From the NCBI GenBank assembly GCA_050633325.1, contig JBOEGH010000010.1, positions 62,001-126,000 on the forward strand: a stretch of 64,000 nucleotides of DNA, in the 5' to 3' direction. The stretch is from UBA1672 sp050633325. Lineage in GTDB: Bacteria; Pseudomonadota; Alphaproteobacteria; Micavibrionales; Micavibrionaceae. Shown one piece after another: positions 41,346-50,597 of the stretch (position 1 is the first letter of the stretch; every line of letters starts with the position of its first letter). The position numbers were made by a program, and so were the translations under genes. Under the pieces are notes generated by a model, which saw only the letters and a program-made list of their open reading frames with translations, had not been told where the DNA came from and did no database searches.

Positions 41346-43229
41346 GTGAATAATATTAATCGTAATTTAGTGTTTTGGTTGGGCATATTCCTTGTGGTTT
41401 TGGTATTGCTAAACATCGCAAATGAGTCTCAACAAAAGGCAGTAAAGGCAGAGGCTGAAATCAGTTATAGTGAATTTATGGCCAGCGCTAAATCAGGTGG
41501 TGTTTCAGAGATAGTGATTAAAGGTGATAATTTAGAAGGCGTTTATTCAGGTGATGAACGTGTGTTTATATCTAAAGTACCGCCAGAGGAAAATATCGTT
41601 GATCGTCTTGCCGGAACTCAGGTTAAAATTAAGGCGGCTGAACCTGATCCACCTAAGATGAGCTTGGGCTACATACTGATGAATTTTGCGCCGATATTGT
41701 TGTTAATCGGGTTTTGGTTATTCATTATGCGCCAGATGAATGGTAAGGGCGGTGGCGGTGCCATGGGTTTTGGTCGTTCACGTGCAAAGATGATGACGGA
41801 ACAACAAGGCAAGGTAACTTTTGAAGATGTTGCAGGTATTGATGAGGCAAAACAAGAATTAGAAGAGATCGTTGATTTCCTTAAAGATCCACAAAAATTC
41901 CAACGTTTAGGTGGTAAAATACCGCGTGGTGCTTTGTTGGTTGGATCTCCGGGTACTGGTAAAACATTGATCGCACGTGCTGTTGCAGGTGAGGCAGGTG
42001 TTCCTTTCTTTACTATTTCAGGTTCTGATTTTGTTGAGATGTTTGTTGGTGTTGGTGCAAGCCGTGTGCGTGATATGTTTGAGCAGGGTAAGAAAAATGC
42101 ACCTTGTATTATCTTTATAGATGAAATTGATGCGGTTGGTCGTCATCGTGGTGCTGGCCATGGCGGTGGTAATGATGAACGTGAGCAAACATTGAACCAA
42201 ATGTTGGTTGAAATGGATGGTTTTGATGAAAACCAAGGTGTTATTATCTTGGCTGCTACAAACCGTCCTGATGTTCTTGATCCTGCGTTATTGCGCCCGG
42301 GGCGTTTTGATCGTCAGATCAGTGTTCCCTTACCTGATGTAACTGGTCGTGAGAAAATATTGTTAGTTCATATGAAAAAAGTACCTTTGGCGAACACTGT
42401 TGATGCGGCGGTTATCGCACGCGGAACACCTGGTTTTTCCGGTGCTGAATTGGCTAACTTGATAAATGAAGCAGCCTTGCTGGCGGCGCGACGTAATAAA
42501 CGTGTTGTTGGTATGGATGATCTTGAAGATGCAAAAGATAAGGTCATGATGGGCGCGGAAAGGCGTTCTATGGCGATGAGTGATGATGAGAAAAAGCTCA
42601 CCGCTTATCATGAAGCAGGACATGCGCTTGTATCTTTGAACGAACCGGAATGTGATCCAATCCATAAGGCGACTATCGTTCCGCGTGGTCGTGCGCTTGG
42701 TATGGTTATGAGCTTGCCTGAGGGGGATCGTTACAGTCGTTCTATTGCAAAAATGAAGGCGGACTTGGCCATGACAATGGGCGGTCGGGCTGCTGAAGAA
42801 ATTAAATTTGGTAAAGATCAGGTAACAAGCGGTGCTTCCAGTGATATACAATATGCTTCATCGCTTGCACGTGGCATGGTTATGGAGTGGGGTCTTAGTG
42901 AAAAGATAGGTATGATCAATTATGGCGATGATCAAAATAGTTACCAGCAACGTCGTATTTCATCTGTAAAAGAAGCGGAGATTGATAAGGAAGTAAAAGT
43001 ACTTATTGATGATGCATATAAGCGCGCGATGAAGTGTTTAACTGACAATGCCGATGATTTTGAAACCTTGGCGCAGGCGTTGTTGGAGTATGAGTTACTG
43101 TCAGGAGATGAGATCAAAGGTTTGCTTCGCGGTGAGCCAATAATTCGCCATGAAGAAGTTGGCGATGCATCTGCCAGCGCACCTAGGTCATCTGTTCCAA
43201 GTGGCGGTGGTGATAGTAAAGCCGACTGA
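41346..43229 (+). CDS. ftsH: ATP-dependent zinc metalloprotease FtsH
   Basis: A 627-residue inner-membrane AAA+ protease. Two membrane segments flank a periplasmic part (about 8-22 and 105-125). Walker A is G200-S-P-G-T-G-K-T207, with Ser in place of the usual Pro; Walker B is IIFIDEIDAVG; the second region of homology is ATNRPDVLDPALLRPGRFDR. The zinc site is His422-Glu423-A-G-His426. It degrades misfolded membrane proteins, sigma-32 and LpxC in relatives. It starts with GTG 41346; the tail is Ser/Gly-rich. Confidence 0.98.
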   Translation: MNNINRNLVFWLGIFLVVLVLLNIANESQQKAVKAEAEISYSEFMASAKSGGVSEIVIKGDNLEGVYSGDERVFISKVPPEENIVDRLAGTQVKIKAAEPDPPKMSLGYILMNFAPILLLIGFWLFIMRQMNGKGGGGAMGFGRSRAKMMTEQQGKVTFEDVAGIDEAKQELEEIVDFLKDPQKFQRLGGKIPRGALLVGSPGTGKTLIARAVAGEAGVPFFTISGSDFVEMFVGVGASRVRDMFEQGKKNAPCIIFIDEIDAVGRHRGAGHGGGNDEREQTLNQMLVEMDGFDENQGVIILAATNRPDVLDPALLRPGRFDRQISVPLPDVTGREKILLVHMKKVPLANTVDAAVIARGTPGFSGAELANLINEAALLAARRNKRVVGMDDLEDAKDKVMMGAERRSMAMSDDEKKLTAYHEAGHALVSLNEPECDPIHKATIVPRGRALGMVMSLPEGDRYSRSIAKMKADLAMTMGGRAAEEIKFGKDQVTSGASSDIQYASSLARGMVMEWGLSEKIGMINYGDDQNSYQQRRISSVKEAEIDKEVKVLIDDAYKRAMKCLTDNADDFETLAQALLEYELLSGDEIKGLLRGEPIIRHEEVGDASASAPRSSVPSGGGDSKAD

Positions 43230-43258
43230 TTTTATATTACTTTTTTAGGAGTTAGATT

Positions 43259-44638
43259 ATGCGTTATTCATTATTGTGTGTTTCATTTTTGGCTTCGTTT
43301 GCAGGGGGATATTCTGTTTTCGATGCTCACTCCGAGAGTGTATCTGTTAAAAGCACAGTCGCGGTTAGCAATTACGCGTCATTATATGATGCGGTTGAGG
43401 CAGCAGACATCGGTGCAGTACAAAAGTTCATTGATGATGGTGCCGATCTGGAACAGCAAGGATTGCATGGCACTCCACTTCATACTGCGGCCAAGCATGC
43501 ATATGTAAATATTGTTAGATTATTGATTGATGCTGGGGCTGAGGTTAATTCATTAAATACGTTGAAGGCAGTCCCCATGCACTGGGCTGTAAAGAGCGGT
43601 AATCTGGCTCCGGTGCGTGTGTTAATTGGTGCTGGCGGTGATATTTTGGCGAAGACATCATCTGGATGTTCACCTTTGCACGATGCCGCGCAAGGTAGTA
43701 ACCCGGAGATGGTTACTTTGCTTCTTGATTTTGGTGCACAAGAAGATGTAGTAGCCAGTGATATGCGCGGCCGTACACCTTTATATGAATCTACAGTTAC
43801 GGGTAATATGGACATATTTGAAATTCTTGTTGCTGCAGGTTCTGACAAGCTCATTGATGTTAAAACAAAACAATATGAAACTGTATTGCATGGTGCGGCA
43901 TTAGGTGGAAAAACTGCTGTAATAGATAGATTAATTGAATTAGGTGCAGGTAAATTTATTAATACGAGAAATATTTACGGGTCAACTCCTTTGCATAATG
44001 CGGAGAGTGCTGAGGCTGTTGTAAAGTTAATAAATTTAGGTGCAAAAATTAATTTGATAAATGCTAAAGGTAGCACACCTTTGCACGGCGCTGCTGGACG
44101 TGAAAATGTCGGCGTTGTTAAGGAGTTAATTGCCGCGGGAGCGGATATTGAATTGCAGGGGGGGGGTAGAGAGAATACACCGTTGCATGAAGCCTCCAGA
44201 CGTGGTGATGAGGAGATGGTTAAGGTTTTGCTAGAAGCAGGAGCGAATATTAACGTACAAAGCGCATTCGGTGAAACACCGCTTCATAGTGCTGCGAAGA
44301 AAGGCCATGTTGGTACTATAGACTTATTGGTTAATCGTGGTGCGAATATAAATATAAGCGACAAGGATGGTGCATACCCACTTCATAGCGCAGTAGAGGC
44401 GAGCCATGTTGATGCAATGAGCCGCCTTGTTAAGGTAGGGTCGGATATTAATATACGTGGAACTCATGGTGACACTGCTTTGTTAATTGCAGTAGAAAAT
44501 GGCGATTTGGCGATGGTTAAAGGTCTTGTCGGTCTTGGGGCGCAGGTTAATCTAAAGAATGCTGATGGCGCGTCGCCATTGGAGGAGGCCGAAATAGAAG
44601 GTAATGCGGATATTATTAACGTGTTAAAAGGTTTGTAA
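43259..44638 (+). CDS. Secreted ankyrin-repeat protein
   Basis: A 459-residue protein with a signal peptide (MRYSLLCVSFLASFAGGYSVFDAHS) and about a dozen ankyrin repeats from residue 45 to the end, recognisable by repeating G-x-TPLHxAA and LLxxGAxxN phrases. A run of nine G at 44158-44166 codes Gly-Gly-Gly between two repeats and adds one residue to a repeat of normal length. It is probably periplasmic; ankyrin proteins bind partner proteins, but the partner is unknown. AGGAG precedes ATG 43259, 29 bp after ftsH, so the two may be co-transcribed. Confidence 0.92.
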   Translation: MRYSLLCVSFLASFAGGYSVFDAHSESVSVKSTVAVSNYASLYDAVEAADIGAVQKFIDDGADLEQQGLHGTPLHTAAKHAYVNIVRLLIDAGAEVNSLNTLKAVPMHWAVKSGNLAPVRVLIGAGGDILAKTSSGCSPLHDAAQGSNPEMVTLLLDFGAQEDVVASDMRGRTPLYESTVTGNMDIFEILVAAGSDKLIDVKTKQYETVLHGAALGGKTAVIDRLIELGAGKFINTRNIYGSTPLHNAESAEAVVKLINLGAKINLINAKGSTPLHGAAGRENVGVVKELIAAGADIELQGGGRENTPLHEASRRGDEEMVKVLLEAGANINVQSAFGETPLHSAAKKGHVGTIDLLVNRGANINISDKDGAYPLHSAVEASHVDAMSRLVKVGSDINIRGTHGDTALLIAVENGDLAMVKGLVGLGAQVNLKNADGASPLEEAEIEGNADIINVLKGL

Positions 44639-44645
44639 TCCAGCG

Positions 44646-45245
44646 TTAGTAAGTATCTTTCACCGTACGCCACACTACCTTGTCTGGTGTAAGTGGTGTT
44701 AGAGGTCGTATATAAACATTTTCTATGTTGTTAGGGATGATGCTTGATCTCTTGCTGAACTTGTGACAGACAATTATTTTGTTATCTATACGGTCTGAAG
44801 TAACCTTATTTAGTTGATATTCTGTTTTATCTTTTGAAATTGCTATTATTTCGGCAATTGGCTCACCGTATTTGGTTTTTTCAAGGATCTTTGCGTCAAT
44901 TTTTTTTTCGCTATTATCAAGAGGTGTAGAAAAGGAGAAGCAAAGGCCAGTGTCACGACCCAGCAAAGGGAATTCTTTGGTAGTTATAATTTTTTGTGGA
45001 TCGGTAATAGGAAGCTCAAGATTATCTATTATCAATTCCTTATATACCCCTGAAAATATTGTTTCGACGTATGAGTTAGGTAATAATGATAATAAATATG
45101 CTGGTGCCGGACTTATAAAAAGTATAACTAAACCTAACAAGATGAGAATAAAGCTGGATATACCGTTTATTCTCATGTTGCTTTTAGGTTCTGATACCGG
45201 TGCTTGTAAGTCTTTCAACGGTATTTTACGTTGTTTGTCAGTCAT
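44646..45245 (-). CDS. Unknown membrane-anchored protein after the M3 peptidase
   Basis: A 199-residue protein: a cytoplasmic N-terminus with basic residues (MTDKQRKIPLKDLQ), one membrane segment near 30-52 (SFILILLGLVILFISPAPAYLLSLL) and a periplasmic domain of about 145 residues with two cysteines (GLCFSFS, IVCHKFS). No family recognised. Its start codon is directly next to the peptidase stop, so they are translated together. It converges on the ankyrin gene with only 7 bp between. Confidence 0.7.
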   Translation of the reverse strand: MTDKQRKIPLKDLQAPVSEPKSNMRINGISSFILILLGLVILFISPAPAYLLSLLPNSYVETIFSGVYKELIIDNLELPITDPQKIITTKEFPLLGRDTGLCFSFSTPLDNSEKKIDAKILEKTKYGEPIAEIIAISKDKTEYQLNKVTSDRIDNKIIVCHKFSKRSSIIPNNIENVYIRPLTPLTPDKVVWRTVKDTY

Positions 45246-47285
45246 TTATTTATTCAATAACCCTTCACGACGTAGTAGAGCATCAGGATCAGCATCACGA
45301 CCACGGAAACGTTTGTAAAGCAAATCGGGCTTTTCACTGCCTCCCTTTGTTAGGATATTTTCCTTATAGCTTTGCGCGGTTTCTTGATCATATAGGCCTT
45401 TTTCAAGGAATAGTTCAAATGTGTCTGCATCTAATACTTCTGCCCATTTGTAACTATAGTATCCTGCGCTGTATCCACCGGCAAATATATGTCCGAATGA
45501 TGTTGATGTCGGGCCAGATAATCGTGGGAATAGGGATGTGTCTTTTAGGGCTTCATCCTCAAACTTTGCGACATCTTCAACTGCGCTGGTATCGGCGGTG
45601 TGCCATGCCATATCCAATGTAGCCAGACCCATTTGGCGCAAGCCAGCCCAGCCAACCATGAAGTGCATGGAACTGCGTAGCTTATCAATCAGTTCATTTG
45701 GTATTTTATCTCCGGTTTCGTAATGCTCCGCGAAGCTATCTAGCATTTCTTTTTCGTAACACCAATTTTCTTGTAGTTGAGAGGGAAGCTCGACAAAGTC
45801 CCAAAGAACGGAAGTACCGGAAAGAGATCTGTATGTTACATCTGATAATAAGCCATGTACGGCGTGCCCCATCTCATGGAACAGTGTTGTTACCTCCCCA
45901 TGGGTTAGTAGGGACGGGCGCTCCTCTGTCGGCTTTGTAAAGTTACATACGATTGCTATAACAGGGCGTTCTACTTTACCGCGGAATAATCCTTGGTCAC
46001 GATAGCTGGTCATCCAAGCGCCTTGGTTTTTTCCTGTTCTAGGGTGGAAATCACCATATAATGTACCTACAAAGCTGTTATCGCTTTCGTTAAATACATC
46101 AAAGGTTTTTACATCTTCGTGCCATGTTGGGTATTCGTCGTTTTGAACGAATTTGATTCCGAATAATTTACTGAAATGATCAAAACAACCGCCCAGAACT
46201 TTGTCCAATTGATAATAAGGTCGGAAGTCTTCTGAGGTAAATTCAAATAGTTTTTGTTTTAGCTTTTCAGAGTAGTAACCAACATCCCAAGGCTGTAGAT
46301 CATCTAAGCCATGTTCTTCTTTTGAAAATTCAGTAAGTTGATCCAAGTCTTTTTCTGCGGCTGGCTTGTATACTGATTTAAGCCTGTCAAGAAACCCCAT
46401 AACTGTATCAGGGGACTTTGCCATGCGTTCTTCCAGAACATAATGCGCATGAGTTTCATATCCCAGAAGTTTTGCTCTTTCCGTGCGAAGGCGTACTATT
46501 GATTTTACGTTATCGGAATTATCAAATTCATCATTCCATGCACGGGACGTAAAAGCGCGCCATATTTTTTCGCGCAGCTCACGATTATCAGCATATTGCA
46601 TAAATGGGCCGAAGCTTGGGTAGTCTAGTGTTACTAACCATTTACCATCATATCCTTTTTCTTTCGCCGCATGTGCAGCAGCATCTATTGCGCTGTCGGG
46701 TAGCCCGGATAAATCAGATTCTTTATCAATTACCATTTCAAAGGATTCTGCGGATTTAACGGTATTTTGCATGAATGCCGGATTTAAAGTTGATAATTCT
46801 TGACTGATTGCGCGAAGGCGCTCTTTCTTTGTGTCGTCCAGTAATGCACCGGCACGTACAAAGCCACGATAACTGTCATCTAAAAGTGTGTATTGCTCGG
46901 CGGTTAGGTCTAAGTCTTCGCGTTGATCATATATTGATTTAATACGAGCGAACAGTTTCTCATCAAGGGAAACATCGCTGGAAAATTGTGCGTTTATCGG
47001 GCCAATCTTGGTGGCTAGTTCATGTAAATCATCGCCACCAATTGAAGACAGCATGTTATAAAATACGCTTGCTGCTTGTCCTAAATTCTCTGATGCGCCT
47101 TCAAGTGCAATTAATGTATTTTCAAATGTAGGAGGTTCTGCGTTGTTTTTTATCGCCTCAATATTTGCGCGTGCTTCTTTTATTCCTTCTTCGATAGCGG
47201 GTAGATAATGTTCTGTCTTTACCAAGTCAAAATGAGGTGCTTGATTAGGTAGTGTTGATTTTTGTAGAAGAATATTGTCAGACAT
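45246..47285 (-). CDS. M3 family oligopeptidase (oligopeptidase A/dipeptidyl carboxypeptidase type)
   Basis: A 679-residue zinc peptidase with the M3 signature: His470-Glu471-Met-Gly-His474 in LFHEMGHAVHGLLSDV, and further metal-site residues after it. The N-terminal part is the helical channel typical of thimet-like enzymes. No signal peptide, so it acts in the cytoplasm, trimming short peptides from proteolysis, including signal peptides. It is close in length to E. coli PrlC. It is divergent from mnmD with 52 bp between. Confidence 0.94.
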   Translation of the reverse strand: MSDNILLQKSTLPNQAPHFDLVKTEHYLPAIEEGIKEARANIEAIKNNAEPPTFENTLIALEGASENLGQAASVFYNMLSSIGGDDLHELATKIGPINAQFSSDVSLDEKLFARIKSIYDQREDLDLTAEQYTLLDDSYRGFVRAGALLDDTKKERLRAISQELSTLNPAFMQNTVKSAESFEMVIDKESDLSGLPDSAIDAAAHAAKEKGYDGKWLVTLDYPSFGPFMQYADNRELREKIWRAFTSRAWNDEFDNSDNVKSIVRLRTERAKLLGYETHAHYVLEERMAKSPDTVMGFLDRLKSVYKPAAEKDLDQLTEFSKEEHGLDDLQPWDVGYYSEKLKQKLFEFTSEDFRPYYQLDKVLGGCFDHFSKLFGIKFVQNDEYPTWHEDVKTFDVFNESDNSFVGTLYGDFHPRTGKNQGAWMTSYRDQGLFRGKVERPVIAIVCNFTKPTEERPSLLTHGEVTTLFHEMGHAVHGLLSDVTYRSLSGTSVLWDFVELPSQLQENWCYEKEMLDSFAEHYETGDKIPNELIDKLRSSMHFMVGWAGLRQMGLATLDMAWHTADTSAVEDVAKFEDEALKDTSLFPRLSGPTSTSFGHIFAGGYSAGYYSYKWAEVLDADTFELFLEKGLYDQETAQSYKENILTKGGSEKPDLLYKRFRGRDADPDALLRREGLLNK

Positions 47286-47337
47286 GTAAAAGTTTCCCGT
47301 CTATCGTAAATTTACTAATCACTATTTATGGAACAAA

Positions 47338-48024
47338 ATGAACCACGTGCCAAGGTCTGAAATATTTGATGATGTATATTTTTCTCCGGCTGATGGGTTG
47401 GCGGAGTCTCGCTTTGTTTATTTAGGGGGTAACAACCTGTCCGATTCGTGGTCTGCTAAGGATAACTTTACAATTTGTGAACTTGGATTTGGAACTGGGT
47501 TAAATTTTTTGGCAGTTTTGCAGTTACTAGAGCAGGGCGGAGATAGCAAATCACCAAATTCACTGCATTACATTTCATTTGAGAAATATCCGCTTAGTGG
47601 CGGTGTTATAAAAGATAGTCTGGAACATTGGCCTGAACTTGATTCGTCATTATGTTCATTATTGGCAAATTATCCCGATGTATTACTTAACGGTACTTAT
47701 GATTTGATGATTAAGGATAATGTTAAGTTAACCCTTGTTATTGGTGATGTTAATGATGAATTGCCGAAAATTAATAATCTGGTGGATTGTTGGTTTATGG
47801 ATGGATTTAAGCCACGCAGCAACCCCGATATGTGGAGCGATATTGTCTTTAGCAATATGGCGCGGTTAAGCTCTGCAGGAACTACGTTTTCAACGTTTAC
47901 GGCCGTTGGTTATGTTCGGCGTGGCCTGAAATCAGTGGGGTTTGATGTCAGTAGAGTTTCAGGATTTGGTTATAAGTGGCATATGTTGTTGGGAACGTAT
48001 AAAGGGAATGATAAATGCGAGTAA
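47338..48024 (+). CDS. mnmD: tRNA 5-methylaminomethyl-2-thiouridine methyltransferase MnmD (MnmC1 domain)
   Basis: A 228-residue protein equal to the N-terminal methyltransferase half of E. coli MnmC. It has IFDDVYFSPADGLAESRFVY at 9-28, the SAM-binding motif ICELGFGTGLNF near residue 47, and CWFMDGFKPRSNPDMWS near 150. It methylates nm5s2U34 to mnm5s2U34. The gene overlaps mnmC2 by 10 bases in another frame, so the fused E. coli protein is here two proteins. Initiation at ATG 47338 fits homology. Confidence 0.92.
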   Translation: MNHVPRSEIFDDVYFSPADGLAESRFVYLGGNNLSDSWSAKDNFTICELGFGTGLNFLAVLQLLEQGGDSKSPNSLHYISFEKYPLSGGVIKDSLEHWPELDSSLCSLLANYPDVLLNGTYDLMIKDNVKLTLVIGDVNDELPKINNLVDCWFMDGFKPRSNPDMWSDIVFSNMARLSSAGTTFSTFTAVGYVRRGLKSVGFDVSRVSGFGYKWHMLLGTYKGNDKCE

Positions 48025-49043
48025 ATATAATAGGCGGAGGATTGGCTGGATGTTCTTTGGCATATATTCTTAAAAATCTTGGGGCAGAACCAGTTATATA
48101 TGAAGCATCATCATGCCTTGCTGCGGATGCTTCTGGTAATGACGTCGGCTTATATAATCCAAGGCTTTCAGCGCATTTTGATGGAATGGCAAAGTTTTAC
48201 TCTGACGGTTTTTTTCAAGCACTAGATATTTTTGAAGATTTTGGGGATGCCATAGATTGGAATCCTTGTGGTGTTTTGACATTAATGACGGATGAACGTG
48301 CCATGAAACGCCTACGAAAAACCATATCAAACTGGGGGTGGTCTGATGATGATATGTATTTGGTTAACGCTCTTGAGTCTTCTGATATTTCGGGTGTCGA
48401 AATCAATGATGAGTGTTTATATATTCCACGTTCAGGAAGTATATCACCTAGGAAAATATGTCATGAATATACACGTGGTGTTGAAGTGCATTTGAACCAC
48501 CCTGTTGATATCTTGGATGATTTGGAAGGGGATGTTAGTGTTCTTGCCTGTGGTATATCTTGCCTAAAATTTAAAGAGTCTTCTGATATTCCTTTAAAAA
48601 CTGTACGTGGACAAGTTAGTTATATCGCCCAAACGGAGGGTACAAAAAACCTGAAAGTTGCTCTTAGTTATGGCGGTCATTTCAGTCCTTCTGTTAATGG
48701 GGTTCATTGTGTCGGAGCAACGTTTCAGCCATGGGATAAACGTACAGATTTACGTGATGAAGATGATTTGTCCAATTTGGATAAGATGTTTTCAGCTCTT
48801 CCTGCTATGCGCGGTAGTTACGATATAGTCAAAAGGCGGGCTGCGATGCGTACAACTTCGCGTGATCATTTTCCTGTTGTTGGCCAATTGTGTGATAATG
48901 TCTATATATCTACAGGGCATGGGTCGTATGGCATATTGAGCACAATAATTTCGGCCAAGATATTATCCAATACGATTGTTGGGGGCGGGTATAAGGCATC
49001 TGAAGAAGTACTAAACGCGTTGTCCTTTAAACGATTTTCTTGA
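48015..49043 (+). CDS. mnmC: FAD-dependent cmnm5s2U34 oxidoreductase (MnmC2 domain)
   Basis: A 342-residue FAD protein equal to the C-terminal half of MnmC, converting cmnm5s2U34 to nm5s2U34. The Rossmann motif MRVNIIGGGLAGCSLAYIL opens the protein, followed by ADASGNDVGLYNPRLSAH near residue 37 and STGHGSYGILST near 305. ATG 48015 overlaps the mnmD stop by 10 bases. Together MnmA, MnmC2 and MnmD give three of the steps of mnm5s2U34 synthesis; mnmE/mnmG are not in the window. Confidence 0.9.
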   Translation: MRVNIIGGGLAGCSLAYILKNLGAEPVIYEASSCLAADASGNDVGLYNPRLSAHFDGMAKFYSDGFFQALDIFEDFGDAIDWNPCGVLTLMTDERAMKRLRKTISNWGWSDDDMYLVNALESSDISGVEINDECLYIPRSGSISPRKICHEYTRGVEVHLNHPVDILDDLEGDVSVLACGISCLKFKESSDIPLKTVRGQVSYIAQTEGTKNLKVALSYGGHFSPSVNGVHCVGATFQPWDKRTDLRDEDDLSNLDKMFSALPAMRGSYDIVKRRAAMRTTSRDHFPVVGQLCDNVYISTGHGSYGILSTIISAKILSNTIVGGGYKASEEVLNALSFKRFS

Positions 49044-49127
49044 TTTAATCTTTTGCTCGTTTTTCTATCTTTACAAAAAATTATAGTTTTTGCCGTATAA
49101 CTGAAGGGTAGAGGAAAGGGTGACGTT

Positions 49128-49289
49128 ATGTGTAAATTCATTAAACAATATTTATCTGATGAGGATGGGGCAACAGCAATTGAATATGGCCTTATTGTCG
49201 CCGGTGTCGGTTTGGCAATTACTGCTGCGGTTGTTTTGATAGGTGTTGATGTTAATGCCGCCTTTACTAATATATCATCATATTTGTAA
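49128..49289 (+). CDS. Orphan Flp/Fap-type pilin
   Basis: A 53-residue pilin. After a short basic leader (MCKFIKQYLSDEDG) comes ATAIEYGLIVAGVGLAIT, the Flp cleavage site and hydrophobic helix, and then a short tail. The site GATAIEYGLI is identical to the main Flp at 57866, but the remaining residues differ considerably. GAGGAAAGGG precedes ATG 49128. It lies apart from the tad cluster, beside a WecA-like gene. It should be processed by CpaA (58199) and be a minor or alternative pilus subunit. Confidence 0.9.
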   Translation: MCKFIKQYLSDEDGATAIEYGLIVAGVGLAITAAVVLIGVDVNAAFTNISSYL

Positions 49290-49418
49290 GGGTATATTTT
49301 CCCCATTGTGAATTCGTAAATTTCTTTTATGGATGAATTGTTATAAGGGGATAAAGCCTCTGGCCTTATGCCTTCTATATGCTAGTCTTGGTTAATCATA
49401 AATGATTGATCAAGATAG

Positions 49419-50504
49419 ATGATGTTTGAAAACTTTGATTTTTCTGTTTTTATTGTGCCCGTGCTTGCATTTGTGCTTGTCATTTTGCTTGTCATGCCTT
49501 TTAGAAAATTGGCGCACAAACTGGGTATTATTGATTCTCCAGGGGGAAGAAAGCAGCATGATGTGGCTGTTCCTCCGATTGGTGGCTTAATCATATTTAC
49601 GGTTTTTATGATTGTTGGCGTTTTATCCGGCTCAGTTGATCTTAATAAATATTGGCCGCTTTATACCTCTTTGGTTATTTTGCTGGTTTCCGGTGCTATG
49701 GATGACCAGTTCCCTTTGCATGCAAAAGTTAAGTTTGTGATTCACCTTTTCGTTTCGGTATTGATAGCGTTCACAGGAAATATTCAGGTCGCTTATTTAG
49801 GAGACTTGTTTGGTTTTGGTGTCGTTTGGACGGGTATGCTTTCTTACCCTTTTACCATTGTTGCCGTTGTTCTTTTAATTAATGCGGTTAATTTAATTGA
49901 CGGTCTTGATGGTCTTGCAGGTGGCGTTACTGCGGTTATGTTCTCATGGTTTGTTGTGGCATGTATTTTCTCTGGTTGGTTTGATGTTGCCTATATATTG
50001 GGGATTTTGGTTGCATGTATAGCCGGTTTTTTGGTGTTTAATATGCGAAACCCTTGGCGTAGAAAGGCAAGCTTATTCCTTGGTGATGCAGGGAGTATGT
50101 CTTTGGGACTAATGCTGGCGTGGTTTTCTGTATCTTTAGCGCGCGGGCCTACAACCCCAATTGAGCCAATAGCAGTTGCTTGGATTATTGGGTTTCCTAT
50201 TTTTGATACATGTGCGCAATTTTATAGGCGCATTCGTGCGGGATTAGACCCTTTTGCGCCCGATCGCGGTCATTTCCATCATCACTTTATAGATGCAGGG
50301 GTTTCTGTACGTAGTGCTAGTACAGTTATTATATTTATTGTTGCTGTTATGGGGGGGATTGGTTATGTGGGTGTTGAATTTGGTGTTCCCCTTTATATAT
50401 TGACGACATTGTGGTGTGCGTTGTTATTGGTGCACATTTATTTATCTGAAAAACCTGAACGCTATGTCGGTTTGATTGGGCGCTTTGTCAGCTATAAGGG
50501 GTAA
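49419..50504 (+). CDS. WecA/MraY-like undecaprenyl-phosphate sugar-1-phosphate transferase
   Basis: A 361-residue polytopic membrane enzyme. Catalytic landmarks are Asp95-Asp96 in VSGAMDDQF, N155-AVNLIDGLDGLAGG (Asp161 and Asp164), SLFLGDAGSMSLG near 214, and the HIHH-like DRGHFHHHF near 285. This pattern fits WecA-type GlcNAc-1-P transferases that start O-antigen or related polysaccharide synthesis better than MraY. The gene stands alone after the orphan pilin, with no polysaccharide genes nearby, so the final product is unknown. Confidence 0.9.
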   Translation: MMFENFDFSVFIVPVLAFVLVILLVMPFRKLAHKLGIIDSPGGRKQHDVAVPPIGGLIIFTVFMIVGVLSGSVDLNKYWPLYTSLVILLVSGAMDDQFPLHAKVKFVIHLFVSVLIAFTGNIQVAYLGDLFGFGVVWTGMLSYPFTIVAVVLLINAVNLIDGLDGLAGGVTAVMFSWFVVACIFSGWFDVAYILGILVACIAGFLVFNMRNPWRRKASLFLGDAGSMSLGLMLAWFSVSLARGPTTPIEPIAVAWIIGFPIFDTCAQFYRRIRAGLDPFAPDRGHFHHHFIDAGVSVRSASTVIIFIVAVMGGIGYVGVEFGVPLYILTTLWCALLLVHIYLSEKPERYVGLIGRFVSYKG

Positions 50505-50597
50505 ATGTGACGCAATAGTTATTAATTTGTATGTTGCTGTAATCGTGTTTTATGCTACAAATGCCCAATAATATTGAGTAAGTAAGGTATTTATCTA

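Noticed and set aside
42363..42851. 162-codon open frame on the minus strand in ftsH
   Set aside because: It lies entirely opposite conserved ftsH codons, has no ribosome binding site, and gives a His/Cys/Thr-rich product typical of an antisense shadow.
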